Source of the DNA: Plasmopara viticola
Taxonomy: Eukaryota > Oomycota > Peronosporomycetes > Peronosporales > Peronosporaceae
Direction of reading: 5' to 3'
Assembly: GCA_001695595.3 (NCBI GenBank)
Contig: MBPM02000001.1
Coordinates: 1 to 64,000 of the forward strand
Length of the DNA stretch: 64,000 nucleotides
The stretch's first letter is position 1; the number at the start of each line of letters is the position of its first letter. Positions 55,657-64,000 of the stretch are shown here, piece by piece. Below the pieces are notes generated by a model that ran no database searches, had not been told where the DNA came from, and saw only the letters and a list, made by a program, of their open reading frames with translations. Made by a program: the position numbers and the translations under genes.

Positions 55657-55729
55657 TCCCATATAGTCTAGGCGGTTAGGATAGCTGGCTTTCACCCAGC
55701 AGACCCGGGTTCGAGTCCCGGTGTGGGAA
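55657..55729 (+). tRNA. tRNA-Glu: tRNA-Glu(UUC) copy 146
   Basis: Consensus. Trailer TATAATTT; step 383. Confidence 0.95.
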
Positions 55730-56039
55730 CATTGTGCTATAATTTGCTCTTTTTTGGTCACTCAATCTTCACTTTTGGTTAGAAGGCGCTCTCTTTAGGG
55801 ACTTTATGCTCGCGTTCCAAACAATGTTAGTCTTCGCTTTGATTTATAATCGTGACAATATCTGCATACGCGCTCGATAAAAAAAGAAATATCGCTATCC
55901 TCAAGCGCTTCTATTCTAGAAGAATGTGAAGAGAGCAAGAATATCAATGGTGTAGTTTTCTGCTCTCGTCTTTCGTGCGTGTGAGTATAAGATGTACGTG
56001 TGTTGATGTGACTGTTTGGTAGGTTGTCTACTTAAGCCT

Positions 56040-56112
56040 TCGTATATAGTCTAGGCGGTTAGGATAGCTGGCTTTCACCCAGCAGACCCGGGTTCGAGTC
56101 CCGGTGTGGGAA
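56040..56112 (+). tRNA. tRNA-Glu: tRNA-Glu(UUC) copy 147, acceptor variant
   Basis: Acceptor TCGTATA: G-G mismatch at pair 3-70 and a wobble at 4-69. Doubtful function. Trailer TATAATTT; step 382. Confidence 0.78.
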
Positions 56113-56421
56113 CATTGTGCTATAATTTGCTGTTTTTTAGTCACTCAATCTTCACTTTTGGTTAGAAGGCGCTCTCTTTAGGGACTTTATGCTCGCGTTC
56201 CAAACAATGTTAGTCTTCGCTTGATTATAATCGTGACAATATCTGCATACGCGCTCGATAAAAAAAAGAAATATCGCTATCCTCAAGCGCTTCTATTCTA
56301 GAAGAATGTGAAGAGAGTAAGAATATCAATGGTGTAGTTTTCTGCTCTCGTCTTTCGTGCGTGTGAGTATAGGATGTACGTGTGTTGATGTGACTGTTTG
56401 GTAGGTTGTCTCGTTAAGCCT

Positions 56422-56494
56422 TCCCATATAGTCTAGGCGGTTAGGATAGCTGGCTTTCACCCAGCAGACCCGGGTTCGAGTCCCGGTGTGGGAA
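56422..56494 (+). tRNA. tRNA-Glu: tRNA-Glu(UUC) copy 148
   Basis: Consensus. Trailer TATCATTT; step 384. Confidence 0.95.
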
Positions 56495-56805
56495 CATTGT
56501 GCTATCATTTGCTCTTTTTTCGTCACTCAATCTTCAATTTTGGTTAGAAGGCGCTCTCTTTAGGGACTTTATGCTCGCGTTCCAAACAATGTTAGTCTTC
56601 GCTATGATTTATAATCGTGACAATATCTGCATACGCGCTCGATAAAAAAAAGAAATATCGCTATCCTCAAGCGCTTCTATTCTAGAAGAATGTGAAGAGA
56701 GTAAGAATATCAATGGTGTAGTTTTCTGCTCTCGTCTTTCGTGCGTGTGAGTATAGGATGTACGTGTGTTGATGTGACTGTTTGGTAGGTTGTCTCGTTA
56801 AGCCT

Positions 56806-56878
56806 TCCCATATAGTCTAGGCGGTTAGGATAGCTGGCTTTCACCCAGCAGACCCGGGTTCGAGTCCCGGTGTGGGAA
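56806..56878 (+). tRNA. tRNA-Glu: tRNA-Glu(UUC) copy 149
   Basis: Consensus. Trailer TATCATTT; step 383. Confidence 0.95.
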
Positions 56879-57188
56879 CATTGTGCTATCATTTGCTCTT
56901 TTTTGGTCACTCAATCTTCAATTTTGGTTAGAAGGCGCTCTCTTTAGGGACTTGATGCTCGCGTTCCAAACAATGTTAGTCTTCGCTTTGATTTATAATC
57001 GTGACAATACCTGCATACGCGCTCGATAAAAAAAGAAATATCGCTATTCTCAAGCGCTTTTATTCTAGAAGAATGTGAAGAGAGTAAGAATATTAATGGA
57101 GTAGTTTTCTGCTCTCGTCGTTTGTGCGTGTGAGTATAAGATGTACGTGTGTTGATGTGACTATTTGGTAGGTTGTCTACTTAAGCCT

Positions 57189-57261
57189 TCCCATATAGTC
57201 TAGGCGGTTAGGATAGCTGGCTTTCACCCAGCAGACCCGGGTTCGAGTCCCGGTGTGGGAA
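57189..57261 (+). tRNA. tRNA-Glu: tRNA-Glu(UUC) copy 150
   Basis: Consensus. Trailer TATAATTT; step 384. Confidence 0.95.
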
Positions 57262-57572
57262 CATTGTGCTATAATTTGCTCTTTTTTGGTCACTCAATCT
57301 TCAATTTTGGTTAGAAGGCGCTCTCTTTAGGGACTTTATGCTCGCGTTCCAAACAATGTTAGTCTTCGCTTTGATTTATAATCGTGACAATATCTGCATA
57401 CGCGCTCGATAAAAAAAAGAAATATCGCTATCCTCAAGCGCTTCTATTCTAGAAGAATGTGAAGAGAGTAAGAATATTAATGGTGTAGTTTTCTGCTCTC
57501 GTCTTTCGTGCGTGTGAGTATAAGATGTACGTGTGTTGATGTGACTGTTTGGTAGGTTGTCTCCTTAAGCCT

Positions 57573-57645
57573 TCCCATATAGTCTAGGCGTTTAGGATAG
57601 CTGGCTTTCACCCAGCAGACCCGGGTTCGAGTCCCGGTGTGGGAA
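57573..57645 (+). tRNA. tRNA-Glu: tRNA-Glu(UUC) copy 151, D-loop GG lost
   Basis: GGCGTTTA replaces GGCGGTTA, so one of the two conserved D-loop G's that contact the T loop is gone. Trailer TATCATTT; step 381. Confidence 0.82.
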
Positions 57646-57953
57646 CATTGTGCTATCATTTGCTCTTTTTTGGTCACTCAATCTTCAATTTTGGTTAGAA
57701 GGCGCTCTCTTTAGGGACTTTATGATCGCGTGTCAAACAATGTTAGTCTTCGCTTTGATTTATAATCGTGACAAATGCATACGCGCTCGATAAAAAAAAA
57801 AAATATCGGCTATCCTCAAGCGCTTTTATTCTAGAAGAATGTGAAGAGAGTAAGAATATTAATGGAGTAGTTTTCTGCTCTCGTCGTTTGTGCGTGGAGT
57901 ATAAGATGTACGTGTGTTGATGTGACTGTTTGGTAGGTTGTCTCGTTAAGCCT

Positions 57954-58026
57954 TCCCATATAGTCTAGGCGGTTAGGATAGCTGGCTTTCACCCAGCAGA
58001 CCCGGGTTCGAGTCCCGGTGTGGGAA
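57954..58026 (+). tRNA. tRNA-Glu: tRNA-Glu(UUC) copy 152
   Basis: Consensus. Trailer TATAATTT with T5; step 375, a long-type spacer start joined to a 374-type end near 58140. Confidence 0.95.
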
Positions 58027-58328
58027 CATTGTGCTATAATTTGCTCATTTTTGGTCACTCAATCTTCAATTTTGGTTAGAAGGCGCTCTCTTTAGGGACT
58101 TTATGCTCGCGTTCCAAACAATGTTAGTCTTCGCTTTGATTCATATTCGTGAAAAAATCTACCTACGCGTTCGATAAAAAAACGAATGTCGCTAATTCTT
58201 AAGCGCTTTATTCATGAAGATCGTGGCGGGAGTAAGATTACTGATTGTGTAGTTTTCTGTTCTCGTCGATCGTGCGTAAGATGTACGTGTGTTGATGTGA
58301 CAGTTTAATTGGTTGTCCACTTAAGCCT

Positions 58329-58401
58329 TCCCCTATTGTCTAGGTGGTTAGGATAGCTGGCTTTCACCCAGCAGACCTGGGTTCGAGTCCCGGTGTGGGA
58401 A
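58329..58401 (+). tRNA. tRNA-Glu: tRNA-Glu(UUC) copy 153, TCCCCTA/CTGGG type
   Basis: Same type as 50268. Short unit follows; step 301. Confidence 0.82.
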
Positions 58402-58629
58402 CATTGTGCTATAATTTTCTATTTTTTTGGTCACTCAATCGGGTTAGAAGGCGTTCTCGTAAGAAAATTTATGCTCGATTGGCGCTCTCTCTTAAGCGCT
58501 TTTATTCTAGTAGAATGTGGTGGGAGTAGATTACTAATGGTGTAGTTTTCTGCTCTCGTCGTTCGTGCATGTGAGTATAAGATGTACTTGTGTTGATGTG
58601 ACGGATTGGTAGGTTGTCTACTTAAGCCT

Positions 58630-58702
58630 TCCCATATAGTCTAGGCGGTTAGGATAGCTGGCTTTCACCCAGCAGACCCGGGTTCGAGTCCCGGTGTGGG
58701 AA
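58630..58702 (+). tRNA. tRNA-Glu: tRNA-Glu(UUC) copy 154
   Basis: Consensus. Trailer TATAATTT; step 382. Confidence 0.95.
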
Positions 58703-59011
58703 CATTGTGCTATAATTTGCTCTTTTTTGGTCACTCAATCCTCACTTTTAGTAAGAAGGCGCTCCCTTTAGGGACTTTATGCTCGCGTTCCAAACAATGT
58801 TAATCTTCGCTTTGACTTATATTCGTGACAATATCTGCATTCGCGCTCGATAAAAGAAGGAATGTCGCTATTCCTTGAGCGCTTTTATTTTAGTCGAATT
58901 TGGTGGAAGTAAGATTGTTAATAGTGTATTTTTCTGCTCTCGTCGTTCGTGCCTGTGTATAAGATCTACGGGTGTTGATGTTACTGTATGGATGGTTGTC
59001 TACTCAAGCCT

Positions 59012-59084
59012 TCCCATATAGTCTAGGCGGTGAGGATAGCTGGCTTTCACCCAGCAGACCCGGGTTCGAGTCCCGGTGTGGGAA
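59012..59084 (+). tRNA. tRNA-Glu: tRNA-Glu(UUC) copy 155
   Basis: D loop ends TGA; otherwise consensus. T8 follows ATAA; step 374. Confidence 0.92.
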
Positions 59085-59385
59085 CATTGTGCTATAATTT
59101 TTTTTATTGGACACTCAATCCTCACTTTCAGTTAGAAGGCGCTCCCTTTAGGGACTTTATGCTCGCGTTCCAAACAATGTTCGTCTTCGCTTTAATTCAT
59201 ATTCGTGAAAAAATCTACCTACGCGTTCGATAAAAAAACGAATGTCGCTATTTTTTAAGCGCTTTTATTCATGAAGATCGTGGCGGGAGTACGATTACTG
59301 ATTGTGTAGTTTTCTGTTCTCGTCGATCGTGCGTAAGATGTACGTGTGTTGATGTGACAGTTTAATAGGTTGTCTACTTAAGCCT

Positions 59386-59458
59386 TCCCCTATAGTCTAG
59401 GTGGTTGGGATAGCTGGCTTTCACCCAGCAGACCCGGGTTCAAGTCCCAGTGTGGGAA
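59386..59458 (+). tRNA. tRNA-Glu: tRNA-Glu(UUC) copy 156, variant with new trailer
   Basis: TCCCCTA acceptor, D arm TTGGGAT, T loop TTCAAGT, T stem CCCAG (one mismatch). The trailer AATGATCTATAATTTTGC belongs to a distinct spacer family. Step 381. Confidence 0.75.
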
Positions 59459-59766
59459 CAATGATCTATAATTTTGCTATTTTTGGTCGTTCAATCTCCG
59501 CTTTTGATGAGTATGTGCTCTATTTGGGGGCTTTATGCTCGCGTTCCAAACAATGTTAGTCTTCGCTTTGATTTATAATCGTGACAATACCTGCATACGT
59601 GCTCGATAAAAAAAGAAATATCGCTATTCTCAAGCGCTTTTATTCTAGAAGAATGTGAAGAGAGTAAGAATATTAATGGCGTAGTTTTCTGCTCTCGTCG
59701 TTTGTGCGTGTGTGTAAGATGTACGTGTGTTGATGTGACAGTTTAATTGGTTGTCTACTTAAGCCT

Positions 59767-59839
59767 TCCCCTCTAGTCTAGGCGGTTAGGATAGCTGGCT
59801 TTCACCCAGCGAACCCGGGTTCGAGTCCCGGTGTGGGAA
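59767..59839 (+). tRNA. tRNA-Glu: tRNA-Glu(UUC) copy 157, weak acceptor
   Basis: Acceptor TCCCCTC gives mismatches at 5-68 and 7-66; variable loop GAAC. Probably poor. Trailer TATCATTT; step 382. Confidence 0.72.
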
Positions 59840-60148
59840 CATTGTGCTATCATTTGCTCTTTTTTGGTCACTCAATCTTCAATTTTGGTTAGAAGGCGCT
59901 CTCTTTAGGGACTTGATGCTCGCGTTCCAAACAATGTTAGTCTTCGCTTTGATTTATAATCGTGACAATACCTGTATACGCGCTCGATAAAAAAAGAACT
60001 ATCGCTATTCTCAAGCGCTTTTATTCTAGAAGAATGTGAAGAGAGTAAGAATATTAATGGAGTAGTTTTCTGCTCTCGTCGTTTGTGCGTGGAGTATAAG
60101 ATGTACGTGTGTTGATGTGACTGTTTGGTAGGTTGTCTCCTTAAGCCT

Positions 60149-60221
60149 TCCCATATAGTCTAGGCGGTTAGGATAGCTGGCTTTCACTTAGCAGACCCGG
60201 GTTCGAGTCCCGGTGTGGGAA
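60149..60221 (+). tRNA. tRNA-Glu: tRNA-Glu(UUC) copy 158, TTAGC variant
   Basis: Same allele as 50950. Trailer TATCATTT; step 380. Confidence 0.82.
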
Positions 60222-60528
60222 CATTGTGCTATCATTTGCTCTTTTTTGGTCACTCAATCTTCAATTTTGGTTGGAAGGCGCTCCCTTTAGAGACTTTATG
60301 CTCGCGTTCCAAACAATGTTAATCTTCGCTTTGACTTATATTCGTGACAATATCTGCATTCGCGCTCGAAAAAAAGGGAATGTTGCTATTCCGTGAGCGC
60401 TTTTATTCTAGTCGAATGTGGTGGAAGTAAAATTGTTAATGGTGTAGTTTTCTGCTCTCGTCGTTCGTGCCTGTGTATAAGATCTACGTGTGTTGATGTG
60501 ACTCTTTGGTGATTGTCTCCTCAAGTCT

Positions 60529-60601
60529 TCCCATATAGTCTAGGCGGTGAGGATAGCTGGCTTTCACCCAGCAGACCCGGGTTCGAATCTCGGTGTGGGA
60601 A
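60529..60601 (+). tRNA. tRNA-Glu: tRNA-Glu(UUC) copy 159
   Basis: D loop ends TGA, T loop TTCGAAT, T stem CTCGG. T8 after ATAA; step 374. Confidence 0.85.
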
Positions 60602-60902
60602 CATTGTGCTATAATTTTTTTTATTGGACACTCAATACTCACTTTCAGTTAGAAGGCGCTCGCTTTAGAGACTTTATGCTCGCGTTCCAAACAATGTTCG
60701 TCTTCGCTTTGATTCATATTCGTGAAAAAATCTACCTACGCGTTCGATAAAAAAACGAATGTCGCTAATTCTTAAGCGCTTTCATTCATGAAGATCGTGG
60801 CGGGAGTAAGATTACTGATTGTGTAGTTTTCTGTTCTCGTCGATCGTGCGTAAGATGTACGTGTGTTGATGTGACAGTTTAATTGGTTGTCTACTTAAGC
60901 CT

Positions 60903-60975
60903 TCCCCTATTGTCTAGGTGGTTAGGATAGCTGGCTTTCACCCAGCAGACCTGGGTTCGAGTCCCGGTGTGGGAA
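60903..60975 (+). tRNA. tRNA-Glu: tRNA-Glu(UUC) copy 160, TCCCCTA/CTGGG type
   Basis: Same type as 50268. Short unit follows; step 301. Confidence 0.82.
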
Positions 60976-61203
60976 CATTGTGCTATAATTTTCTATTTTT
61001 TTGGTCACTTAATCGGGTTAGAAGGCTTTCTCGTAAGGAAATTTATGCTCGATTGGCGCTCTCTCTTAAGCGCTTTTATTCTAGTAGAATGTGGTGGGAG
61101 TAGATTACTAATGGTGTAGTTTTCTGCTCTCGTCGTTCGTGCGTGTGAGTATAAGATGTACTTGTGTTGATGTGACTGTTTGGTAGGTTGTCTACTTAAG
61201 CCT

Positions 61204-61276
61204 TCCCATATAGTCTAGGCGGTGAGGATAGCTGGCTTTCACCCAGCAGACCCGGGTTCTAGTCCCGGTGTGGGAA
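61204..61276 (+). tRNA. tRNA-Glu: tRNA-Glu(UUC) copy 161, B-box variant
   Basis: TTCTAGT replaces TTCGAGT (purine 57 to T), damaging the B box; D loop ends TGA. Trailer TATAATTT; step 382. Confidence 0.78.
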
Positions 61277-61585
61277 CATTGTGCTATAATTTGCTCTTTT
61301 TTGGTCACTCAATCCTCACTTTTAGTAAGAAGGCGCTCCCTTTAGGGACTTTATGCTCGCGTTCCAAACAATGTTAATCTTCGCTTTGACTTATATTCGA
61401 GACAATATCTGCATTCGCGCTCGATAAAAAAAGGAATGTCGCTATTCCTTGAGCGCTTTTATTCTAGTCGAATTTGGTGGAAGTAAGATTGTTAATAGTG
61501 TAGTTCTCTGCTCTCGTCGTTCGTGCCTGTGTATAAGATCTACGTGTGTTGATGTTACTGTATGGATGGTTGTCTACTCAAGCCT

Positions 61586-61658
61586 TCCCATATAGTCTAG
61601 GCGGTGAGGATAGCTGGCTTTCACCCAGCAGACCCGGGTTCGAGTCCCGGTGTGGGAA
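61586..61658 (+). tRNA. tRNA-Glu: tRNA-Glu(UUC) copy 162
   Basis: D loop ends TGA; otherwise consensus. About T10 after ATAA; step 376. Confidence 0.92.
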
Positions 61659-61961
61659 CATTGTGCTATAATTTTTTTTTTATTGGACACTCAATCCTCA
61701 CTTTCAGTTAGAAGGCGCTCCCTTTAGGGACTTTATGCTCGCGTTCCAAACAATGTTAGTCTTCGCTTTAATTCATATTCGTGAAAAAATCTACCTACGC
61801 GTTCGATAAAAAAACGAATGTCGCTATTTTTTAAGCGCTTTTATTCATGAAGATCGTGGCGGGAGTAAGATTACTGATTGTGTAGTTTTCTGTTCTCGTC
61901 GATCGTGCGTAAGATGTACGTGTGTTGATGTGACAGTTTAATAGGTTGTCTACTTAAGCCT

Positions 61962-62034
61962 TCCCCTATTGTCTAGGTGGTTGGGATAGCTGGCTTTCAC
62001 CCAGCAGACCCGGGTTCAAGTCCCAGTGTGGGAA
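61962..62034 (+). tRNA. tRNA-Glu: tRNA-Glu(UUC) copy 163, variant with new trailer
   Basis: Same set of changes and trailer family as 59386, with linker TT. Step 381. Confidence 0.75.
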
Positions 62035-62342
62035 CAATGATCTATAATTTTGCTATTTTTGGTCGTTCAATCTCCGCTTTTGATGAGTATGTGCTCTCTT
62101 TGGGGGCTTTATGCTCGCGTTCCAAACAATGTTAGTCTTCGCTTTGATTTATATTGGTGGAAAAATCTACCAACGCGTTCGATAAAAAATGAATGTCGCT
62201 ATTACTTAAGCGCTTTTATTTATGAAGATCGTGGCGGGAGTACGATTACTTATTGTGTAGTTTTCTGTTCTCGTCGATCGTGCGTGTGTGTAAGATGTAC
62301 GTGTGTTGATGTGACAGTTTAATTGGTTGTCTACTTAAGCCT

Positions 62343-62415
62343 TCCCCTCTTGTCTAGGTGGTTAGGATAGCTGGCTTTCACCCAGCAGACCTGGGTTCGA
62401 GTCCGGGTGTGGGAA
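62343..62415 (+). tRNA. tRNA-Glu: tRNA-Glu(UUC) copy 164, degraded
   Basis: Acceptor TCCCCTC (two mismatches) and T stem CTGGG/CCGGG (G-G mismatch). Likely nonfunctional. Short 307-bp unit follows. Confidence 0.68.
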
Positions 62416-62649
62416 CATTGTGCTATAATTTTTTGTTTTTTGGTCACTCAATCTTCACTTTTAGTAAGAAGACCCTCTCTTAAGGGAATTTATGCTCGCA
62501 TGTTGCTATTTTTAAAGCGCTTTTATTCTCGTGGAATGTGGTGGGCTTGATTACTAATGGTGTAGTTTTCTGTTCTCGTCCTTCGAGCGAGTGTGTATAA
62601 GATGTACGTGTGATGATTTGACTGCTTGGTAGGTTGTCCACCTAAGCCT

Positions 62650-62721
62650 TTCCATATAGTGTAGGCGGTCAGGATAGCTGCTTATACCCAGCAGACCCGG
62701 GTTCGAGTCCCGGTGTGGGAA
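62650..62721 (+). pseudogene. tRNA-Glu copy 165, anticodon loop destroyed
   Basis: One base is lost and others changed around the anticodon (GCTGCTTATACCCAGC), so the TTC anticodon and loop geometry are gone; 72 nt. T arm intact. Trailer family AATGATCTATAA; step 307. Confidence 0.85.
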
Positions 62722-62956
62722 CAATGATCTATAATTTTGCAATTTTTGGTCGCTCAATCTTCTCTTTTGGCTAGAAGGCGCTCTCTTTAGGGACTTTATG
62801 CTCGCATGTCGCTATTCCTTAAGCGCTTCTATTCTAGTCGAGTGTGGTGGAAGTAGATTACTAATGGTGTAGATTTTTGTTCTCGTGGACCGTGCGTGTG
62901 TGTTTAAGAAGTACGTGTGTTGATGTGACTGTTTTGTAGGTTGTCTGCTTAAGCCT

Positions 62957-63029
62957 TTCCATATAGTCTAGGCTGTTAGGAAAGCTGGCTTTCACCCAGC
63001 AAACCCGGGTCCGAGTCCCAGTGTGCGAA
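62957..63029 (+). pseudogene. tRNA-Glu copy 166, multiply damaged
   Basis: Acceptor TTCCATA/TGTGCGA (mismatch), D loop GGCTGTTA, D stem GGAA, T loop TCCGAGT with CCCAG stem. Anticodon TTC still present. Step 383; its spacer is the long type. Confidence 0.85.
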
Positions 63030-63339
63030 CATTGAGCTATACTTTCCTCTATTTTAATCACTCAATCTCAGTTTTAGTTAGAAAGCGCTCTCCTATAGGA
63101 CTTTAGGCTCGCGTTCCAAACAATGATAATCTTTGCTTTGATTTGTATTAGCGACAATATCTGCATACACGCTCGATAAAGAAAAGAAATGTCACTTTCC
63201 TTAAGCGCTTTTATTCAAGACAAATGCAGTGTGAGTAAGTCTAGTAATGGTGTAGTTTTCTGTTTTCGTGGATCGTGCGTGTGTGAATAAGATGCACATG
63301 TGTTGATGTGACAGTTTGGAAGGCTGGCTACTTAAGCCT

Positions 63340-63412
63340 TTCCATCTAGTCTAGGCGGTTAAGATAGCTGGCTTTCACCCAGCAGACCCGAGTACATGTT
63401 CCGGTGTGGGAA
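63340..63412 (+). pseudogene. tRNA-Glu copy 167, T arm destroyed
   Basis: T arm reads CCGAGTACATGTTCCGG, with no B box; acceptor TTCCATC; D stem AGAT. Step 308. Confidence 0.88.
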
Positions 63413-63647
63413 CATTGTGCCATAATTTGCTATTTTTTGGTCACTTACTCTTCACTTTTGGTTAGAAGGCGCTCTGTTAAGGAAATTTATGCTCGCATGG
63501 CGCTATTTCTTAAGCGCTTTTATTCTTGTAGAATGTGGTGGGAGTAGATTACTAATGGTCTAGTTTTCTGTTCTCGTCCTTCGTGCGTTTGTGTATGAGA
63601 TGTACGTGTGTTGATGTGACAGTTTGGCAGGCTGTCTACTTAAGCAT

Positions 63648-63720
63648 TCCCATATGGTCGAGGCAGTCAGGATAGCTGGCTTTCACCCAGCGGATCCGGG
63701 TTCGAATCCCGGTGTGGGAA
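63648..63720 (+). tRNA. tRNA-Glu: tRNA-Glu(UUC) copy 168, variant
   Basis: Acceptor, anticodon arm and T arm pair fully (variable loop GGAT, T loop TTCGAAT). The D arm is altered: GTCG and D loop AGGCAGTCA, with only one of the paired G's. Better preserved than the three copies before it. Step 307. Confidence 0.8.
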
Positions 63721-63954
63721 CTTTGTGCTATACTTTGCTCTTTTTTGGTCACTCAATCTTCACTTTTAGTTAGAAAGCGCTCTCTTTAAGGACTTTATGC
63801 TCGCATGTCGCAATTCCTTAAGCGCTTCTATTGTGGTCGAATGTGGTGGGAATAGATTAATAATGGTGTAGTTTTTGAATTCATCGTTCGTGCGTGTGAG
63901 TATAAGATGTACTTGTGTTGATGTGACAGTTTGGATGGCTGTCTGCTTAAACCC

Positions 63955-64000
63955 TCCCATATAGTCTGCGCGGTTAGGATAGCTGGCTATCACCCAGCAG
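63955..64000 (+). tRNA. tRNA copy 169, partial, anticodon ATC
   Basis: Cut by the window edge after 46 nt. Acceptor and D stem are consensus, but A14-G15 is GC and the anticodon loop is CTATCAC, so the anticodon would be ATC (Asp codon GAT) rather than TTC. Most likely a decayed tRNA-Glu copy. Confidence 0.7.

Larger units (their letters stand above)
60149..61203 (+). repeat. Duplicate of 50950-52003
   Basis: The tRNAs at 60149 (TTAGC anticodon stem), 60529 (TGA D loop, CTCGG T stem) and 60903 (CTGGG T stem) match 50950, 51330 and 51704 in order and spacing (380, 374, 300/301), offset about 9.2 kb. Confidence 0.75.
60903..62342 (+). repeat. Duplicate of 58329-59766
   Basis: Four units repeat with an offset of about 2574 bp. 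The clearest marker is the distinctive spacer after 59386 and 61962 (AATGATCTATAATTTTGC, then GATGAGTATGTGC). Confidence 0.8.
608..64000 (+). repeat. Giant tandem array of tRNA-Glu(UUC) repeat units
   Basis: 169 tRNA-Glu loci lie head to tail, all on the + strand, one per unit. Unit length is 370-385 bp up to 49.5 kb and 300-385 bp after it. Spacers are about 310 bp and I find no other gene in them. Variation is concentrated in a few spacer sites: the bases just after the tRNA (trailer TATCATTT, TATATTT, TATAATTT or TATGATTT), an A-run of about 7-10, CAAGAATACC versus TAAGAATATT or CAAGAATATT, CGTCTTTCG versus CGTCGTTCG, and CTACTTAAG, CTCTTAAG or CTCCTTAAG before the tRNA. The array continues past the right edge of the window. 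In the entries below, 'step' is the distance to the next tRNA start. Confidence 0.98.
49139..64000 (+). repeat. Diverged flank with three unit lengths and decaying tRNAs
   Basis: Units of about 383, about 374 and 300-308 bp alternate. Spacers differ from the core by many substitutions, and the tRNAs carry acceptor, anticodon-stem, D-arm and T-arm changes. Damage rises towards the right edge: the three copies between 62650 and 63412 are clear pseudogenes. The pattern fits an array margin that escapes homogenisation. Confidence 0.9.

Noticed and set aside
3878..58058. Recurrent antisense ORF of about 75 codons in most units (contains CSHTGTRTRVCWVKAS)
   Set aside because: It is the reverse complement of the tRNA (anticodon and T arms) plus spacer. 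Its C-terminal half changes frame with every spacer indel, so only the tRNA-derived part is constant. No sign of protein selection.
49909..61103. Plus-strand ORFs beginning MVRIAGFHPAD or MRIAGFHPAD
   Set aside because: The start and first residues are the tRNA itself read as protein; the remainder is spacer and is truncated differently in each unit class.
608..64000. CRISPR-like array
   Set aside because: Repeat units are over 300 bp, spacers are homologous to each other, and the conserved core is a tRNA.
608..64000. tRNA-derived SINE family
   Set aside because: Copies are strictly tandem in one orientation with intact cloverleaf and terminator close behind; there are no target duplications or A-rich tails expected of dispersed SINEs.
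608..64000. Bacterial or organellar tRNA cluster
   Set aside because: No encoded CCA, Pol III boxes and T-run present, one isoacceptor only, and a LINE next door.

Overview
The window is eukaryotic nuclear DNA made almost entirely of one giant head-to-tail tandem array. A unit of about 383 bp, each carrying one tRNA-Glu(UUC) gene on the + strand, is repeated from base 608 to the end: 169 tRNA loci by hand count, the first cut at its 5' side and the last cut by the window edge. Eukaryotic origin is supported by the lack of an encoded CCA end, internal A and B boxes (Pol III type 2 promoter), a T-run terminator about 20 nt downstream, and a neighbouring non-LTR retrotransposon. I cannot name the organism; a protist such as an oomycete is possible but the sequence does not decide it.

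Layout. 1-607: a 5'-truncated, frameshifted LINE reverse transcriptase on the - strand, whose 5' side abuts the array inside a tRNA gene. 608-11264: long units with mixed spacer haplotypes and scattered small indels. 11265-20076: 23 consecutive copies with one trailer haplotype. 20077-26199: mixed. 26200-36907: 28 consecutive copies with a different trailer haplotype. 36908-49138: mixed again. 49139-64000: a diverged flank with three unit lengths (about 383, 374 and 300-308 bp), segmental duplications, several defective tRNA copies and progressive decay towards the right edge.

From 968 to 47690 I find the 73-nt tRNA unchanged in every copy except 8595, 9735 and 43406, while the spacers vary. 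This fits concerted evolution, perhaps with selection on the tRNA. No protein-coding gene is supported. The roughly 75-codon antisense ORF recurring once per unit is the reverse complement of the tRNA plus spacer, and the + strand ORFs are likewise tRNA/spacer read-through. The array would supply very high tRNA-Glu gene dosage, or act structurally (satellite-like, boundary or insulator); the sequence alone cannot separate these.
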